Assembly (NCBI GenBank): GCA_002495205.1
Contig: DAEE01000040.1
Location: 1 to 10,222, forward strand
From: Thaumarchaeota archaeon UBA183
GTDB lineage: Archaea > Thermoproteota > Nitrososphaeria > Nitrososphaerales > UBA183
Direction: 5' to 3'
Length of the DNA: 10,222 nt
Shown piece after piece: positions 1 to 5,686 of this stretch. Position 1 is the stretch's first letter, and each line of letters starts with the position of its first letter. The notes under the pieces are model-generated. The model was not told where the DNA came from, searched no databases, and saw only the letters and a list, made by a program, of their open reading frames with translations. The position numbers were made by a program, and so were the translations under genes.

Positions 1-54
1 GACAACATCAACAAGAACATCGAGGCAGGGTACTACAGGTTGACGATGAAGTGA
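1..54 (+). CDS. C-terminal tail of an upstream gene (partial, unidentified)
   Basis: An open frame enters from the left edge and ends at TGA 52-54, giving 17 visible residues (DNINKNIEAGYYRLTMK). It is too short to assign a family. The stop overlaps the GTG start of the next gene in the sequence GTGA (51-54). This is the usual geometry of translationally coupled archaeal genes, and it is the main reason to believe the frame. The two genes are therefore probably in one operon. Confidence 0.55.
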   Translation, partial: DNINKNIEAGYYRLTMK

Positions 55-482
55 CTTCGTTGACGAGGAGGGTCGCCGGCACAATCACCGTGCTGGAGGC
101 GGCCTGGCTCCTCTTCGGGAGCTTCGCGGGTCCGCAGGTGTCTGGCACTACATGCCTCGGGAGTGGATGCCAGATCCCCCAGGTCTACCTTTGGGCGCTG
201 TTCCCGCTGGGCGCAATAATTCTCGTTGCCGGGGCTCTGGGAGTCTGGGGGGTCTCCCTGGCCTACCTTGCAAGCGCCGCTCTCTCGGCAGTCGCATTCT
301 TGGTGGCCGCGGACGCCGTCCTCGCGCTTTCTGGCCATTCCGCCTTTTCAGCGGTGTCCAACGAGGCGGCCGTGAGTGCCGTTCTGGCCATTGTTGCCAT
401 AATGGGGAACGTTCTCGGGATCAGGGCGAAAAGCACCCTGAGCGAGCAGGCGAACCCGCTGAACCTCCCGGTCTTCGGCTAG
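51..482 (+). CDS. Small four-helix membrane protein of unknown function
   Basis: I do not recognise this 143-residue protein. It starts at GTG 51, overlapping the previous stop by four bases. Hydrophobic stretches lie at about residues 8-27, 46-66, 68-93 and 105-124, suggesting four membrane helices and no large soluble domain. The loop after helix 1 holds a Cys-x4-Cys pair (C35, C40) next to Gly and Thr. If outside the cell this could form a disulfide, but that is inference. The C-terminus is short and soluble. The gene probably belongs to the operon entering from the left. It converges on the DUF309 gene, and its TAG (480-482) shares the tetranucleotide CTAG with that gene's stop. Small four-helix proteins of this kind are common and poorly conserved, so no function is proposed. 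Confidence 0.7.
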   Translation: MTSLTRRVAGTITVLEAAWLLFGSFAGPQVSGTTCLGSGCQIPQVYLWALFPLGAIILVAGALGVWGVSLAYLASAALSAVAFLVAADAVLALSGHSAFSAVSNEAAVSAVLAIVAIMGNVLGIRAKSTLSEQANPLNLPVFG

Positions 483-1039
483 ACGCGGAGGTTCTCGAAC
501 TTCTGTGCCCTTAGCATTGACTCGGCCTTGGCCTTTAGGATTTGGACCTGGAACCCCCAGTAACTCGGCCGCGAGAACTCCAGCTGCGGGATAGCTCTCT
601 TCAGTATGCTGAGCGCGACTGGCTCTTCCCCCTTCTGATGGTGGACGTAGGCTGCGCAGAGTAGTATGATGCCCTGAAGGAGCCTCTTCTCCTCCCCCTG
701 CCTCTGGCGCCAGAGTCCCTCGAGGACTTCGTGGCACTCCCAATACCTTTCCGCGTTGAAGAGTTGCCTCGCCTTTGAAAGGATTGCTCGTTCAGTCAAG
801 TATCCAGGGGCCCTGTTGAGGTCGGTAACGAAATCCGTCTTCGCGACTGGGGCGACGGCAGCGAGGAAGGTCTCTAAATCGGAACTGGTGGGACAGAATA
901 TGTCAAGCTCGAGGGAGCCGTTGGATGTCCACTTCGGGTTCCTGGCCTCGGCTCCGACGGACTTCGCCAGTGTCTTTATCGACGAAAGGAACGTAACCCG
1001 CGGATACTCCGATGGCAGGAGCCTCACCAGCCAGCGCAA
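479..1039 (-). CDS. DUF309-family helical protein with an N-terminal extension
   Basis: A 186-residue protein. Residues 85-155 carry the DUF309 signature: FNAERYWECHEVLEGLWR (94-111), with the HExxE-like H103, E104 and E107, then LLQGIILLCAAYVHHQKG (120-137) with H133 and H134. DUF309 proteins are small alpha-helical proteins of unknown biochemical role, and the conserved His and Glu suggest metal or ligand binding. Residues 1-75 are not part of DUF309. Their alternating strand/helix pattern (WLVRLLP, then about 40-70) could be a small ferredoxin-like domain, which is inference. I chose the TTG at 1039 because an ATTATA box (1065-1070, minus strand) is centred 28 bases upstream, the spacing seen at other leaderless genes here. 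It converges on the membrane-protein gene to its left. Family call fairly secure, function unknown. Confidence 0.8.
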   Translation of the reverse strand: MRWLVRLLPSEYPRVTFLSSIKTLAKSVGAEARNPKWTSNGSLELDIFCPTSSDLETFLAAVAPVAKTDFVTDLNRAPGYLTERAILSKARQLFNAERYWECHEVLEGLWRQRQGEEKRLLQGIILLCAAYVHHQKGEEPVALSILKRAIPQLEFSRPSYWGFQVQILKAKAESMLRAQKFENLRV

Positions 1040-1064
1040 CCTTTCAGGCTCTCGCTTGGATCGC

Positions 1065-1070
1065 TATAAT
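1065..1070 (-). promoter_or_regulatory. TATA box of the DUF309 gene
   Basis: ATTATA on the minus strand, centred about 28 bases before the TTG start at 1039. This implies a leaderless transcript. Supported by the same spacing at other genes of this window. Confidence 0.5.
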
Positions 1071-1225
1071 CTTGAGGTGGGGAGTTGGCGTCGTGTGTGG
1101 TGACTGGATTGGCCGTCCGAACAGACTCAATCGGAAAATCGCGAGAATAGCTCGACGAGAGCCGTAGTCAGAACACCGCGCAACCAGATGCCTCCTGGTA
1201 AGCGATGAGTGATTGAAGGCTGTCC

Positions 1226-2749
1226 TCAGTCTTGACGGGATTCGGGCGACCTTCGAATGCACAGTGCAGCGTAAAGTGCCCCCAGGCCGATGAGCACCCC
1301 ACCTAGCGCTGCCACCTCAAGGAGAACGGTGCCCGGCTGGAAGAGGGTGCTGATCTGACCAACGTTTGGGGGAGGTGATAGCCCCGCCCCGTAAAGGGCG
1401 TAGGATTCTCCAAACGCGAACGCGAGCAACACACCAGTTACCATGAAATAACCCATGTACCTCCTTACGTTGAATGAAAGGTTGAAGGATTCGAGCGCAA
1501 GCACGACAGTTACAAGGGCCGGGAGGACAAAGAACCCGAAATCCTGGTGGAACCTGGTAAACACGAGGTCGAGGTTGATTCCGGCACCCCGGTAGAAGCT
1601 TTCGTTGAAGTTGATGTAGAACCCTGTCACAGGGATGACGAGATAGATCGTTATCCAGGATACAACGATGGTGAGGAAGAGCGGGTCACGGATGAGGGGT
1701 CTTCCTTCCGCTGTCAATCCCCCCTTTGCGTAGGCCACGAAACCAACCAGCACGAACACCGCCCCGAGTCCTACCATTCCTGTGGTAAGGTCGTCCCCAG
1801 CAACGCCATTGACGCCGTTGACGAAGAAGGAAGGGATCTGGTAATTCCCCACCCCGGATATTATGTAAATCCAGAGGGCACCCAAGAGGGAAACCGTCAT
1901 CCAGGCAAAGCCGAAGCTTGCGATGCGCTTGGAATTCCTTCCCCACTTCTCATAGTACCCGAAATAGACCGCGACCAGCGCAACGACCCCTGCCATTAGT
2001 GCGACGAGCATCAGGTGGGAATGACTCCCCACCACGTCCTCCGTGAAGGTAACCACCGACGTGCTGTTGCTGTATCCCAGAACCGGGTACATGGTCGAGT
2101 TGATGTACTGGTTGAAGACTGCGGGACTGGGGCCGAACCACGTTATCCATCCTCCTATGTGCCCCATCATTGCTGCGACAAGGGCGCCGAACACCCCCGT
2201 GAACACAGTGTAGTAGGGCATACCTGCCGCCCTGTACCCCGTCCCTGACACACGCGGGTAGACCGCCATTGCCAGAATCAGCGCTACGGCCATCTCGTCC
2301 CCGATTAGGAAGGCGAAGATTTGCGTCCAGAGGGGGATTCCGAACAGGAAGGTATCGTATACGTCGAGAATGCCAGCCACGGCCGCGATCGGAACTGCAA
2401 AGAAGCCACCGACGAAGACAGATTCGCGGACGAGCCTCCCGGCAATACCACTCATCTGGTCCAGGTGGAATCGTGTGCTCGCGAGCACCGCAAGCATGGT
2501 TATCCAGGGAATGAAGATGGCCCCGTGCCAGTACAGTACAAGCCTCCAGTAGATATCAGGGGTCCACTGGTTGACGTAGGAAGAGTCCAAGAAGGGAGTG
2601 ACGTAGTTGACCAGGGGGGCGAGGGCGAAGCTTCCGATGGCCCACGCAATGCTCCACCAGAGTATCAGCTTCGTGCTATGCAGCCTCTGGAACAACCCTT
2701 CCTTCGCCCTGGCTCCGGAGGATTCATTTCCCGTCTGGTGGTCAGCCAT
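1226..2749 (-). CDS. Twelve-helix membrane protein, possibly heme-copper-oxidase-like
   Basis: This 507-residue protein has about twelve hydrophobic helices: roughly 29-50, 66-90, 111-132, 138-163, 178-202, 243-266, 276-298, 319-341, 356-379, 399-421, 431-453 and 474-498. Length and helix count match subunit I of heme-copper oxidases and NO reductases. Histidines sit near the starts of helices where such enzymes bind metal: H75 (YWHGAIF, helix 2), H197 (helix 5), H243 and H245 (SHSHLM, helix 6) and H401 (RFHQDFGFF, helix 10). However, the family's HPEVY-like, double-His and HxxxxxxxHxH motifs are not visible, so it may be a distant or degenerate relative, or another heme or quinone protein. 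I start at ATG 2749 rather than 2842 because a CTTATAAT box (2777-2784, minus) lies about 31 bases before it, and the upstream codons fall in promoter sequence. It is monocistronic as far as I can see. No subunit II or cytochrome lies beside it. Confidence 0.75.
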   Translation of the reverse strand: MADHQTGNESSGARAKEGLFQRLHSTKLILWWSIAWAIGSFALAPLVNYVTPFLDSSYVNQWTPDIYWRLVLYWHGAIFIPWITMLAVLASTRFHLDQMSGIAGRLVRESVFVGGFFAVPIAAVAGILDVYDTFLFGIPLWTQIFAFLIGDEMAVALILAMAVYPRVSGTGYRAAGMPYYTVFTGVFGALVAAMMGHIGGWITWFGPSPAVFNQYINSTMYPVLGYSNSTSVVTFTEDVVGSHSHLMLVALMAGVVALVAVYFGYYEKWGRNSKRIASFGFAWMTVSLLGALWIYIISGVGNYQIPSFFVNGVNGVAGDDLTTGMVGLGAVFVLVGFVAYAKGGLTAEGRPLIRDPLFLTIVVSWITIYLVIPVTGFYINFNESFYRGAGINLDLVFTRFHQDFGFFVLPALVTVVLALESFNLSFNVRRYMGYFMVTGVLLAFAFGESYALYGAGLSPPPNVGQISTLFQPGTVLLEVAALGGVLIGLGALYAALCIRRSPESRQD

Positions 2750-2776
2750 CCCTAACGTGTTAGCGACTTTCGACGC

Positions 2777-2784
2777 ATTATAAG
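2777..2784 (-). promoter_or_regulatory. TATA box of the twelve-helix membrane protein gene
   Basis: CTTATAAT on the minus strand, centred about 31 bases before ATG 2749, so the leader would be only a few bases. An 18-base palindrome lies 11 bases further upstream. Confidence 0.55.
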
Positions 2785-2795
2785 AGGGGGGCACA

Positions 2796-2813
2796 TTTCT
2801 CATAAATGAGAAA
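2796..2813. repeat. 18-base palindrome, candidate operator
   Basis: TTTCTCAT-AA-ATGAGAAA: two perfect 8-base arms around a 2-base centre. It sits just upstream of the TATA box of the minus-strand membrane-protein gene. There it could bind a dimeric regulator as an activator site, or overlap the BRE/TFB region of the promoter. No regulator gene is nearby. The element also contains CATAAAT, which could itself act as a weak rightward TATA box. Confidence 0.4.
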
Positions 2814-3087
2814 CAACTTGCCATACAGGGCCGGGGCTGCAACCAACGGAACTGACGCTTTCGAATGGGTCGCGGTTCTGAAACTGATTTCGAGACGCGG
2901 GTTCGATGCTTGCGACCCGAAAGGGCTAAGGCTCTCTCTTCTTTCTCACGGGTCGGGTAATGACCGAAACACTACGTCTGACAAAAAATGAAGACGATTT
3001 TGAGTCGGGAACCCATAACGCACGCCTGTCAAGAATACGAGAACTCGCACCGGAATAGGAGTAGGGTCTCATCAGAAACGGGAATGA
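2814..3087. other. Intergenic stretch with alternative inverted repeats
   Basis: No convincing gene lies here. The only sizeable open frame on the plus strand (2806-2991) has near-random third codon positions. The segment GCGACCC (2912-2918) can pair perfectly with GGGTCGC (2867-2873) upstream. Shifted by one base, CGACCCG (2913-2919) can pair with CGGGTCG (2949-2955) downstream. The two stems are mutually exclusive. An A6 run (2983-2988) would be a T6 on the minus strand. The stretch could encode a structured RNA, but no known RNA family is recognisable. Confidence 0.3.
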
Positions 3088-3094
3088 TTTATAA
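3088..3094 (+). promoter_or_regulatory. TATA box upstream of the 153-residue protein gene
   Basis: TTTATAA centred 39 bases before ATG 3130. With initiation about 26 bases downstream, the transcript would have a leader of roughly 12-13 bases. The box is near-symmetric, so leftward initiation cannot be excluded. Confidence 0.5.
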
Positions 3095-3129
3095 CCTCTG
3101 AGACGCGCGCGGCCTTTGGGCGACGACCG

Positions 3130-3591
3130 ATGGTGGAACTTGACCTCACATGCAACCTTGAAGGTTTCAGGAGGTTTCTCATCAATAGCACATGCAGGAG
3201 CTTCATCCCCGAATCGTACCTCCGCGACCCCGAGGTCTTCCCTGAGAAGCAGGGGGACCAGGGCTCCATCTACGTGGAGGCGGTGGACAAGGTGGACCTG
3301 AAGAAGATCAGAGACATCACCTTCATCAACGCAAGGGACGTGCTCGGGATAATCTACACCTCGAAGAGCGGAAACACCAAGCTGAAGTGGCGCGAACTGA
3401 GAGGGAGGGTCGGCAGGATGTCAGGGACAGCCTCGGCCAACTCCCTGGTGAACCTCTCCATGGCGCGCATCCTCTCCCCCGAGGACGTGGAGGCGATAAT
3501 GGCCGACCAGGGGCCCCAGGAAGAGCAGCCTGCCGAGGGGCAGCCACCAGATGAGCAGGCGCCTCCACAACCCGACGTCTCCCAAGACTGA
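3130..3591 (+). CDS. Unrecognised soluble protein with acidic Pro/Gln tail
   Basis: I do not recognise this 153-residue protein. Codon use is typical of the window (third positions mostly G or C), so it is probably a real gene. Residues 1-125 look like a compact soluble domain. It has two cysteines near the N-terminus (C8, C22), a strand-rich middle (47-52, 62-66, 71-77) and a basic patch KLKWRELRGRVGRM (84-97), which could contact nucleic acid or RNA. Residues 127-153 form a low-complexity tail rich in Gln, Pro, Glu and Asp that is likely disordered. There is no signal peptide or membrane segment. Start ATG 3130 follows a TATA box. The next codon, GTG, is an alternative start. The gene is followed by its own hairpin and then an independently promoted gene. 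A lineage-specific protein is likely. Confidence 0.65.
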   Translation: MVELDLTCNLEGFRRFLINSTCRSFIPESYLRDPEVFPEKQGDQGSIYVEAVDKVDLKKIRDITFINARDVLGIIYTSKSGNTKLKWRELRGRVGRMSGTASANSLVNLSMARILSPEDVEAIMADQGPQEEQPAEGQPPDEQAPPQPDVSQD

Positions 3592-3594
3592 GTC

Positions 3595-3613
3595 CGTTTT
3601 CTGACCGAAAACG
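3595..3613 (+). terminator. Candidate terminator hairpin after the 153-residue protein gene
   Basis: CGTTTTC (3595-3601) and GAAAACG (3607-3613) form a perfect 7-base inverted repeat with a 5-base loop, starting four bases after the stop codon. The 5' arm also provides a short T-run (TTTTCT), the feature archaeal polymerase mainly responds to. Function is inferred from position. Confidence 0.35.
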
Positions 3614-3636
3614 AGGTGCAAACCCTATTCGACTAG

Positions 3637-3642
3637 TTTATA
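3637..3642 (+). promoter_or_regulatory. TATA box of the 111-residue protein gene
   Basis: TTTATA centred 28 bases before ATG 3668, implying a leaderless transcript independent of the preceding gene. Confidence 0.6.
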
Positions 3643-3667
3643 CCCGCGGGATTAGCCCTCGGACACA

Positions 3668-4003
3668 ATGAGCAGGGTCAAGGTCAACAGGATAAGCGGA
3701 GTCACGGACCCGCTCACAGGTTTGCCTGCGAAGCAGATTGAGCTTGTGGAGGTCCGGGACAGCAGGAGGCCCGACGTGTTCCCCAGCAGCGACGAGGCGA
3801 GGGTGGTCCAGGGGATGGTGTCCCAGCTTCAGTCCATGGGGCTTATGCCCCAGATCCGCGAGTTCGGGTATTCCAAGGTCGTAATGACCCTGACCGAGTC
3901 GGAGTACGACATGCTCGGGATTAGGTTGGACGTGAACGAGATCTACGAGCTCGATATCCGGAACGGGTCCCTGACGCTGAAGAAGGTTACAGAAGGCACC
4001 TAG
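3668..4003 (+). CDS. Small soluble protein of unknown function
   Basis: A 111-residue protein with no signal peptide or membrane segment. The N-terminal part (4-30) reads as beta strands around a turn DPLTG (14-18) and ends IELVEVRD. Residues 42-59 form a helix (EARVVQGMVSQLQSMG). Residues 71-107 give strand, TESEY turn, and two further strands (EIYELDI, SLTLKKV). This layout, a short N-terminal hairpin, one helix and a C-terminal sheet, faintly recalls arcadin-1, a small protein linked to archaeal actin (crenactin) clusters. No actin gene is present, so this is only an impression. Start ATG 3668 sits 28 bases from its TATA box. It converges on the tRNA gene, with 28 bases between its stop and the tRNA 3' end. 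I cannot name a function. Confidence 0.65.
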   Translation: MSRVKVNRISGVTDPLTGLPAKQIELVEVRDSRRPDVFPSSDEARVVQGMVSQLQSMGLMPQIREFGYSKVVMTLTESEYDMLGIRLDVNEIYELDIRNGSLTLKKVTEGT

Positions 4004-4031
4004 GTTCAGCCCCGGGTTACATTGAGAAAGC

Positions 4032-4106
4032 TGGTGCGGCCTCCGGGATTCGGACCCGGGCGAGTGGCTTGGGAAGCCACTATCCTAACCACTGGATCAA
4101 GGCCGC
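4032..4106 (-). tRNA. tRNA-Gly(CCC)
   Basis: Read on the minus strand, a full cloverleaf with all stems perfectly paired: acceptor GCGGCCT/AGGCCGC, D stem ATCC/GGAT with an AGTGGTTA loop, anticodon stem GTGGC/GCCAC, and T stem CCGGG/CCCGG with loop TCCGAAT. The anticodon loop TTCCCAA gives CCC, reading the Gly codon GGG, which is common in the genes of this window. The discriminator is A (4035), as expected for archaeal tRNA-Gly, and the 3' CCA appears genome-encoded (4032-4034). There is no intron. G15 in the D loop and the last base of the 4-base variable loop (C48) form the Levitt pair where archaeosine is normally placed. That is notable because the divergent neighbour starts the preQ0 gene cluster. 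A TTTATA box lies about 29 bases before the 5' end. Confidence 0.95.
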
Positions 4107-4129
4107 GCCACCAGCCCCGTCGCACGAAA

Positions 4130-4140
4130 TTCTATAAACA
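4130..4140. promoter_or_regulatory. Shared divergent TATA region between tRNA-Gly and queD
   Basis: The only AT-rich box in the 52 bases between the tRNA 5' end (4106) and the queD start (4159) is TTCTATAAACA. On the minus strand it reads TTTATA (4138-4133), about 29 bases before the tRNA. On the plus strand TTCTATA lies about 26-28 bases before ATG 4159. Both genes would depend on overlapping TBP sites. Confidence 0.5.
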
Positions 4141-4158
4141 AAGCCATTTTCCGGTCTC

Positions 4159-5028
4159 ATGGGCTTGAGCGAGCAACTCCTGTCGAAGCTGGCGCCCCGC
4201 CTGAAGCGCCTCGACGAAGGGGCATACAGAAGGGCGTACCTCTCGGGGAGCTCGATGAGGGAGACCGGCACTCACCAGCTTGTGGCAGACCTGCTCGGTT
4301 CTCTGGGGATAGGCTACAGGGAGAACGTGAAGGTGTCCGGCGGGACCAAGCTGACAGCCGATTTCCAGGTGAACGGGGTGTTGGTGTTCGTCGACAGAGA
4401 ACTCACCGAGGCTGAACGAAGGGCGCTCTTGGCCTCGAAGAAGAAGTGCGTGCAGATCGTGCGCGAGTCGCTGAGGACTGACAGCTCCGACCATGGGATC
4501 AGGGTGATCGGATTGGAGGGGTCAGGGGACAGGCAGACCATATTCCTTGACGACCCGTCGTTCAACTTCGACTACGCCCACATACTCCCCAAGACAGAGA
4601 AGTGCTCGGTCATGCACGGGCACACATCCAGCGTCCTGGTGGAGGTGGTGGGGAGGCCCATCGAAGGGATGGTCGTCGACTTCGGTGTTGCCAAGCCAAT
4701 AGTGAGGGACGCGTTGAAGAGCCTGGACCACAAGTTGTTCGTCAACGAGAAGTACGTGACAGCCATGGACGAAAAGAGCGTGACCCTGAAGTTCGAGACC
4801 GTGCACGGGGAGTTCGCCATCAAGGCCCCGAGGAGCACCACGGTCATGATGAAGGGGGAGGCGACCGTCGAGAACCTGGCTCGGGAGGTGCTCTCGAGGA
4901 TTGCCCCCAGGATGCCGAAGAACGTGACAGCAGTGGGCGTCTACGTCTACGAGGGGCTCAACAAGGGGAGCCACATCCTGGCGAAGCTCCACCAAGAAGG
5001 TGCGAGGGACCGACGAAGGAAGCCATAG
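4159..5028 (+). CDS. queD: 6-carboxy-tetrahydropterin synthase (QueD) with an N-terminal extra domain
   Basis: This 289-residue protein has the QueD/6-pyruvoyl-tetrahydropterin synthase fold from about residue 134 onward. It has FNFDYAHILP with zinc ligand H141, KCSVMHGHTSS with catalytic C149 and zinc ligands H153 and H155, VVDFG (172-176), the catalytic Asp-His pair SLDHKLF (188-194), VENLA (237-241) and the substrate-binding E265 region. QueD converts dihydroneopterin triphosphate to 6-carboxy-tetrahydropterin, the second step to preQ0. Normal QueD proteins are about 120-150 residues. Here residues 1-132 form an added domain with RETGTHQLVADLL (34-46), TADFQVNGVLVFVDRE (66-81) and KKKCVQIVRE (94-103). 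Its alternating helix and hydrophobic strands resemble a PD-(D/E)xK-type nuclease core, but no full catalytic triad is visible. Start ATG 4159 fits the TATA spacing. The stop overlaps the queC start. The QueD call is strong, the extra domain unassigned. Confidence 0.9.
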   Translation: MGLSEQLLSKLAPRLKRLDEGAYRRAYLSGSSMRETGTHQLVADLLGSLGIGYRENVKVSGGTKLTADFQVNGVLVFVDRELTEAERRALLASKKKCVQIVRESLRTDSSDHGIRVIGLEGSGDRQTIFLDDPSFNFDYAHILPKTEKCSVMHGHTSSVLVEVVGRPIEGMVVDFGVAKPIVRDALKSLDHKLFVNEKYVTAMDEKSVTLKFETVHGEFAIKAPRSTTVMMKGEATVENLAREVLSRIAPRMPKNVTAVGVYVYEGLNKGSHILAKLHQEGARDRRRKP

Positions 5029-5660
5029 TGCTCCTCTCCGGCGGCATAGACAGCGCCACAGCGCTCTATCTGACTAGAAAGACCAAGGGAGTTCGGGCTC
5101 TGACCTTCGAGTACGGGGGGATCGCCAAGAGCGAGCTCGCGGCGGCCAAGGCCGTAGCGTCCCGGGCAGTGGTCATCGAGCACAGGATCGTGAGGCTCCC
5201 CGACCTCAGAGAGGCAGCAGACATACCGGGGTTCAGGCCCCCGGGATTGCCCCCTACTTACATCCCGCTAAGAAACAGCATATTCTACGCCTTCGCGGCT
5301 TCCTACGCCGAAGAAGTAGGAGCTGCGTCCATTGTCGGGGGGCATAACAGGGACGACACAGCCGTTTTCGCAGACGTCAGCCCAGAGTTTTTCGGCTCTC
5401 TTCAGAAGGCATTCCTGACCGGGTCGCGAATACTCCGCAGGAACCGGCTGAAGATTGTACGGCCGTTAGAGGGCCTGAGGAAGCCCGAGGTAATCCGGCT
5501 GGGGGCTTCATTGGGGGTACCACTGGAGATGACATGGAGCTGCCACCTGGACAGAGTAGATCACTGCTGGATGTGCGACGGCTGCCTCTCCCGGCTGAGA
5601 TGTTTCAAGGAGGCAGGCGTCAGGGACCCCCTGTCGCACGAGATGGAGAAAATTACTTAA
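5028..5660 (+). CDS. queC: 7-cyano-7-deazaguanine synthase (QueC)
   Basis: A PP-loop ATP pyrophosphatase that turns 7-carboxy-7-deazaguanine into preQ0 using ATP and ammonia. From GTG 5028 it is 210 residues. The ATP-binding SGGIDS motif (4-9) lies at the very N-terminus. Also visible are IPLRNSIFYAFAASYAEEVG (79-98), VGGHNRDDTAVFADVSPEFF (103-122) and a zinc site, C172-x7-C180-x2-C183-x2-C186, with the spacing typical of QueC, followed by RCFKEAG. The GTG start shares one base with the queD stop (TAGTG), and AAGGA (5016-5020) could act as a ribosome-binding site. Because the PP-loop strand usually begins two or three residues earlier, an ATA start at 5025 is conceivable. The frame stays open far upstream inside queD, but that stretch is not protein-like. 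It is a stand-alone QueC, without the glutamine-amidotransferase fusion of archaeal GAT-QueC. Confidence 0.9.
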   Translation: MLLSGGIDSATALYLTRKTKGVRALTFEYGGIAKSELAAAKAVASRAVVIEHRIVRLPDLREAADIPGFRPPGLPPTYIPLRNSIFYAFAASYAEEVGAASIVGGHNRDDTAVFADVSPEFFGSLQKAFLTGSRILRRNRLKIVRPLEGLRKPEVIRLGASLGVPLEMTWSCHLDRVDHCWMCDGCLSRLRCFKEAGVRDPLSHEMEKIT

Positions 5661-5661
5661 G
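5656..5661 (+). promoter_or_regulatory. TATA-like box of mptA, overlapping the queC stop codon
   Basis: CTTAAG centred 28 bases before the TTG at 5687. The queC stop TAA (5658-5660) lies inside the box. It supports a leaderless mptA transcript separate from queD-queC. The match to the archaeal consensus is only moderate. Confidence 0.4.
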
Positions 5662-5686
5662 GGAAGGAAAACTGGTTCGTTACTCC

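Noticed and set aside
1044..1262. 72-codon minus-strand open frame between the DUF309 and membrane-protein genes
   Set aside because: It overlaps the end of the membrane-protein gene and the DUF309 promoter, and the translation is Arg/Ser/His-rich without motifs.
2750..2842. Upstream start for the twelve-helix membrane protein
   Set aside because: The extra 31 codons cover the TATA box and palindrome. ATG 2749 fits the promoter spacing.
2900..2920. tRNA T-arm-like sequence GGGTTCGATGC
   Set aside because: No matching acceptor, D or anticodon stems can be built around it.
2806..2991. 61-codon plus-strand open frame in the intergenic region
   Set aside because: Third codon positions are only slightly GC-enriched, unlike real genes here. 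No suitably placed promoter, and no recognisable motif.
2814..3087. Box C/D guide RNA, SRP RNA or RNase P RNA in the intergenic stretch
   Set aside because: Isolated CTGA tetramers occur, but there is no proper RTGATGA C box. No conserved SRP or RNase P core motif is visible.
4602..5027. In-frame upstream extension of queC inside queD
   Set aside because: No stop is present, but the translation is Gly/Arg/Glu-rich and unlike protein. It overlaps the conserved catalytic half of QueD, and QueC normally begins just before SGGIDS.
5534..5686. Longer N-terminus for MptA starting within queC
   Set aside because: It would overlap the conserved zinc site of QueC. The family N-terminus (near DVQ) and a TATA-like box fit TTG 5687.
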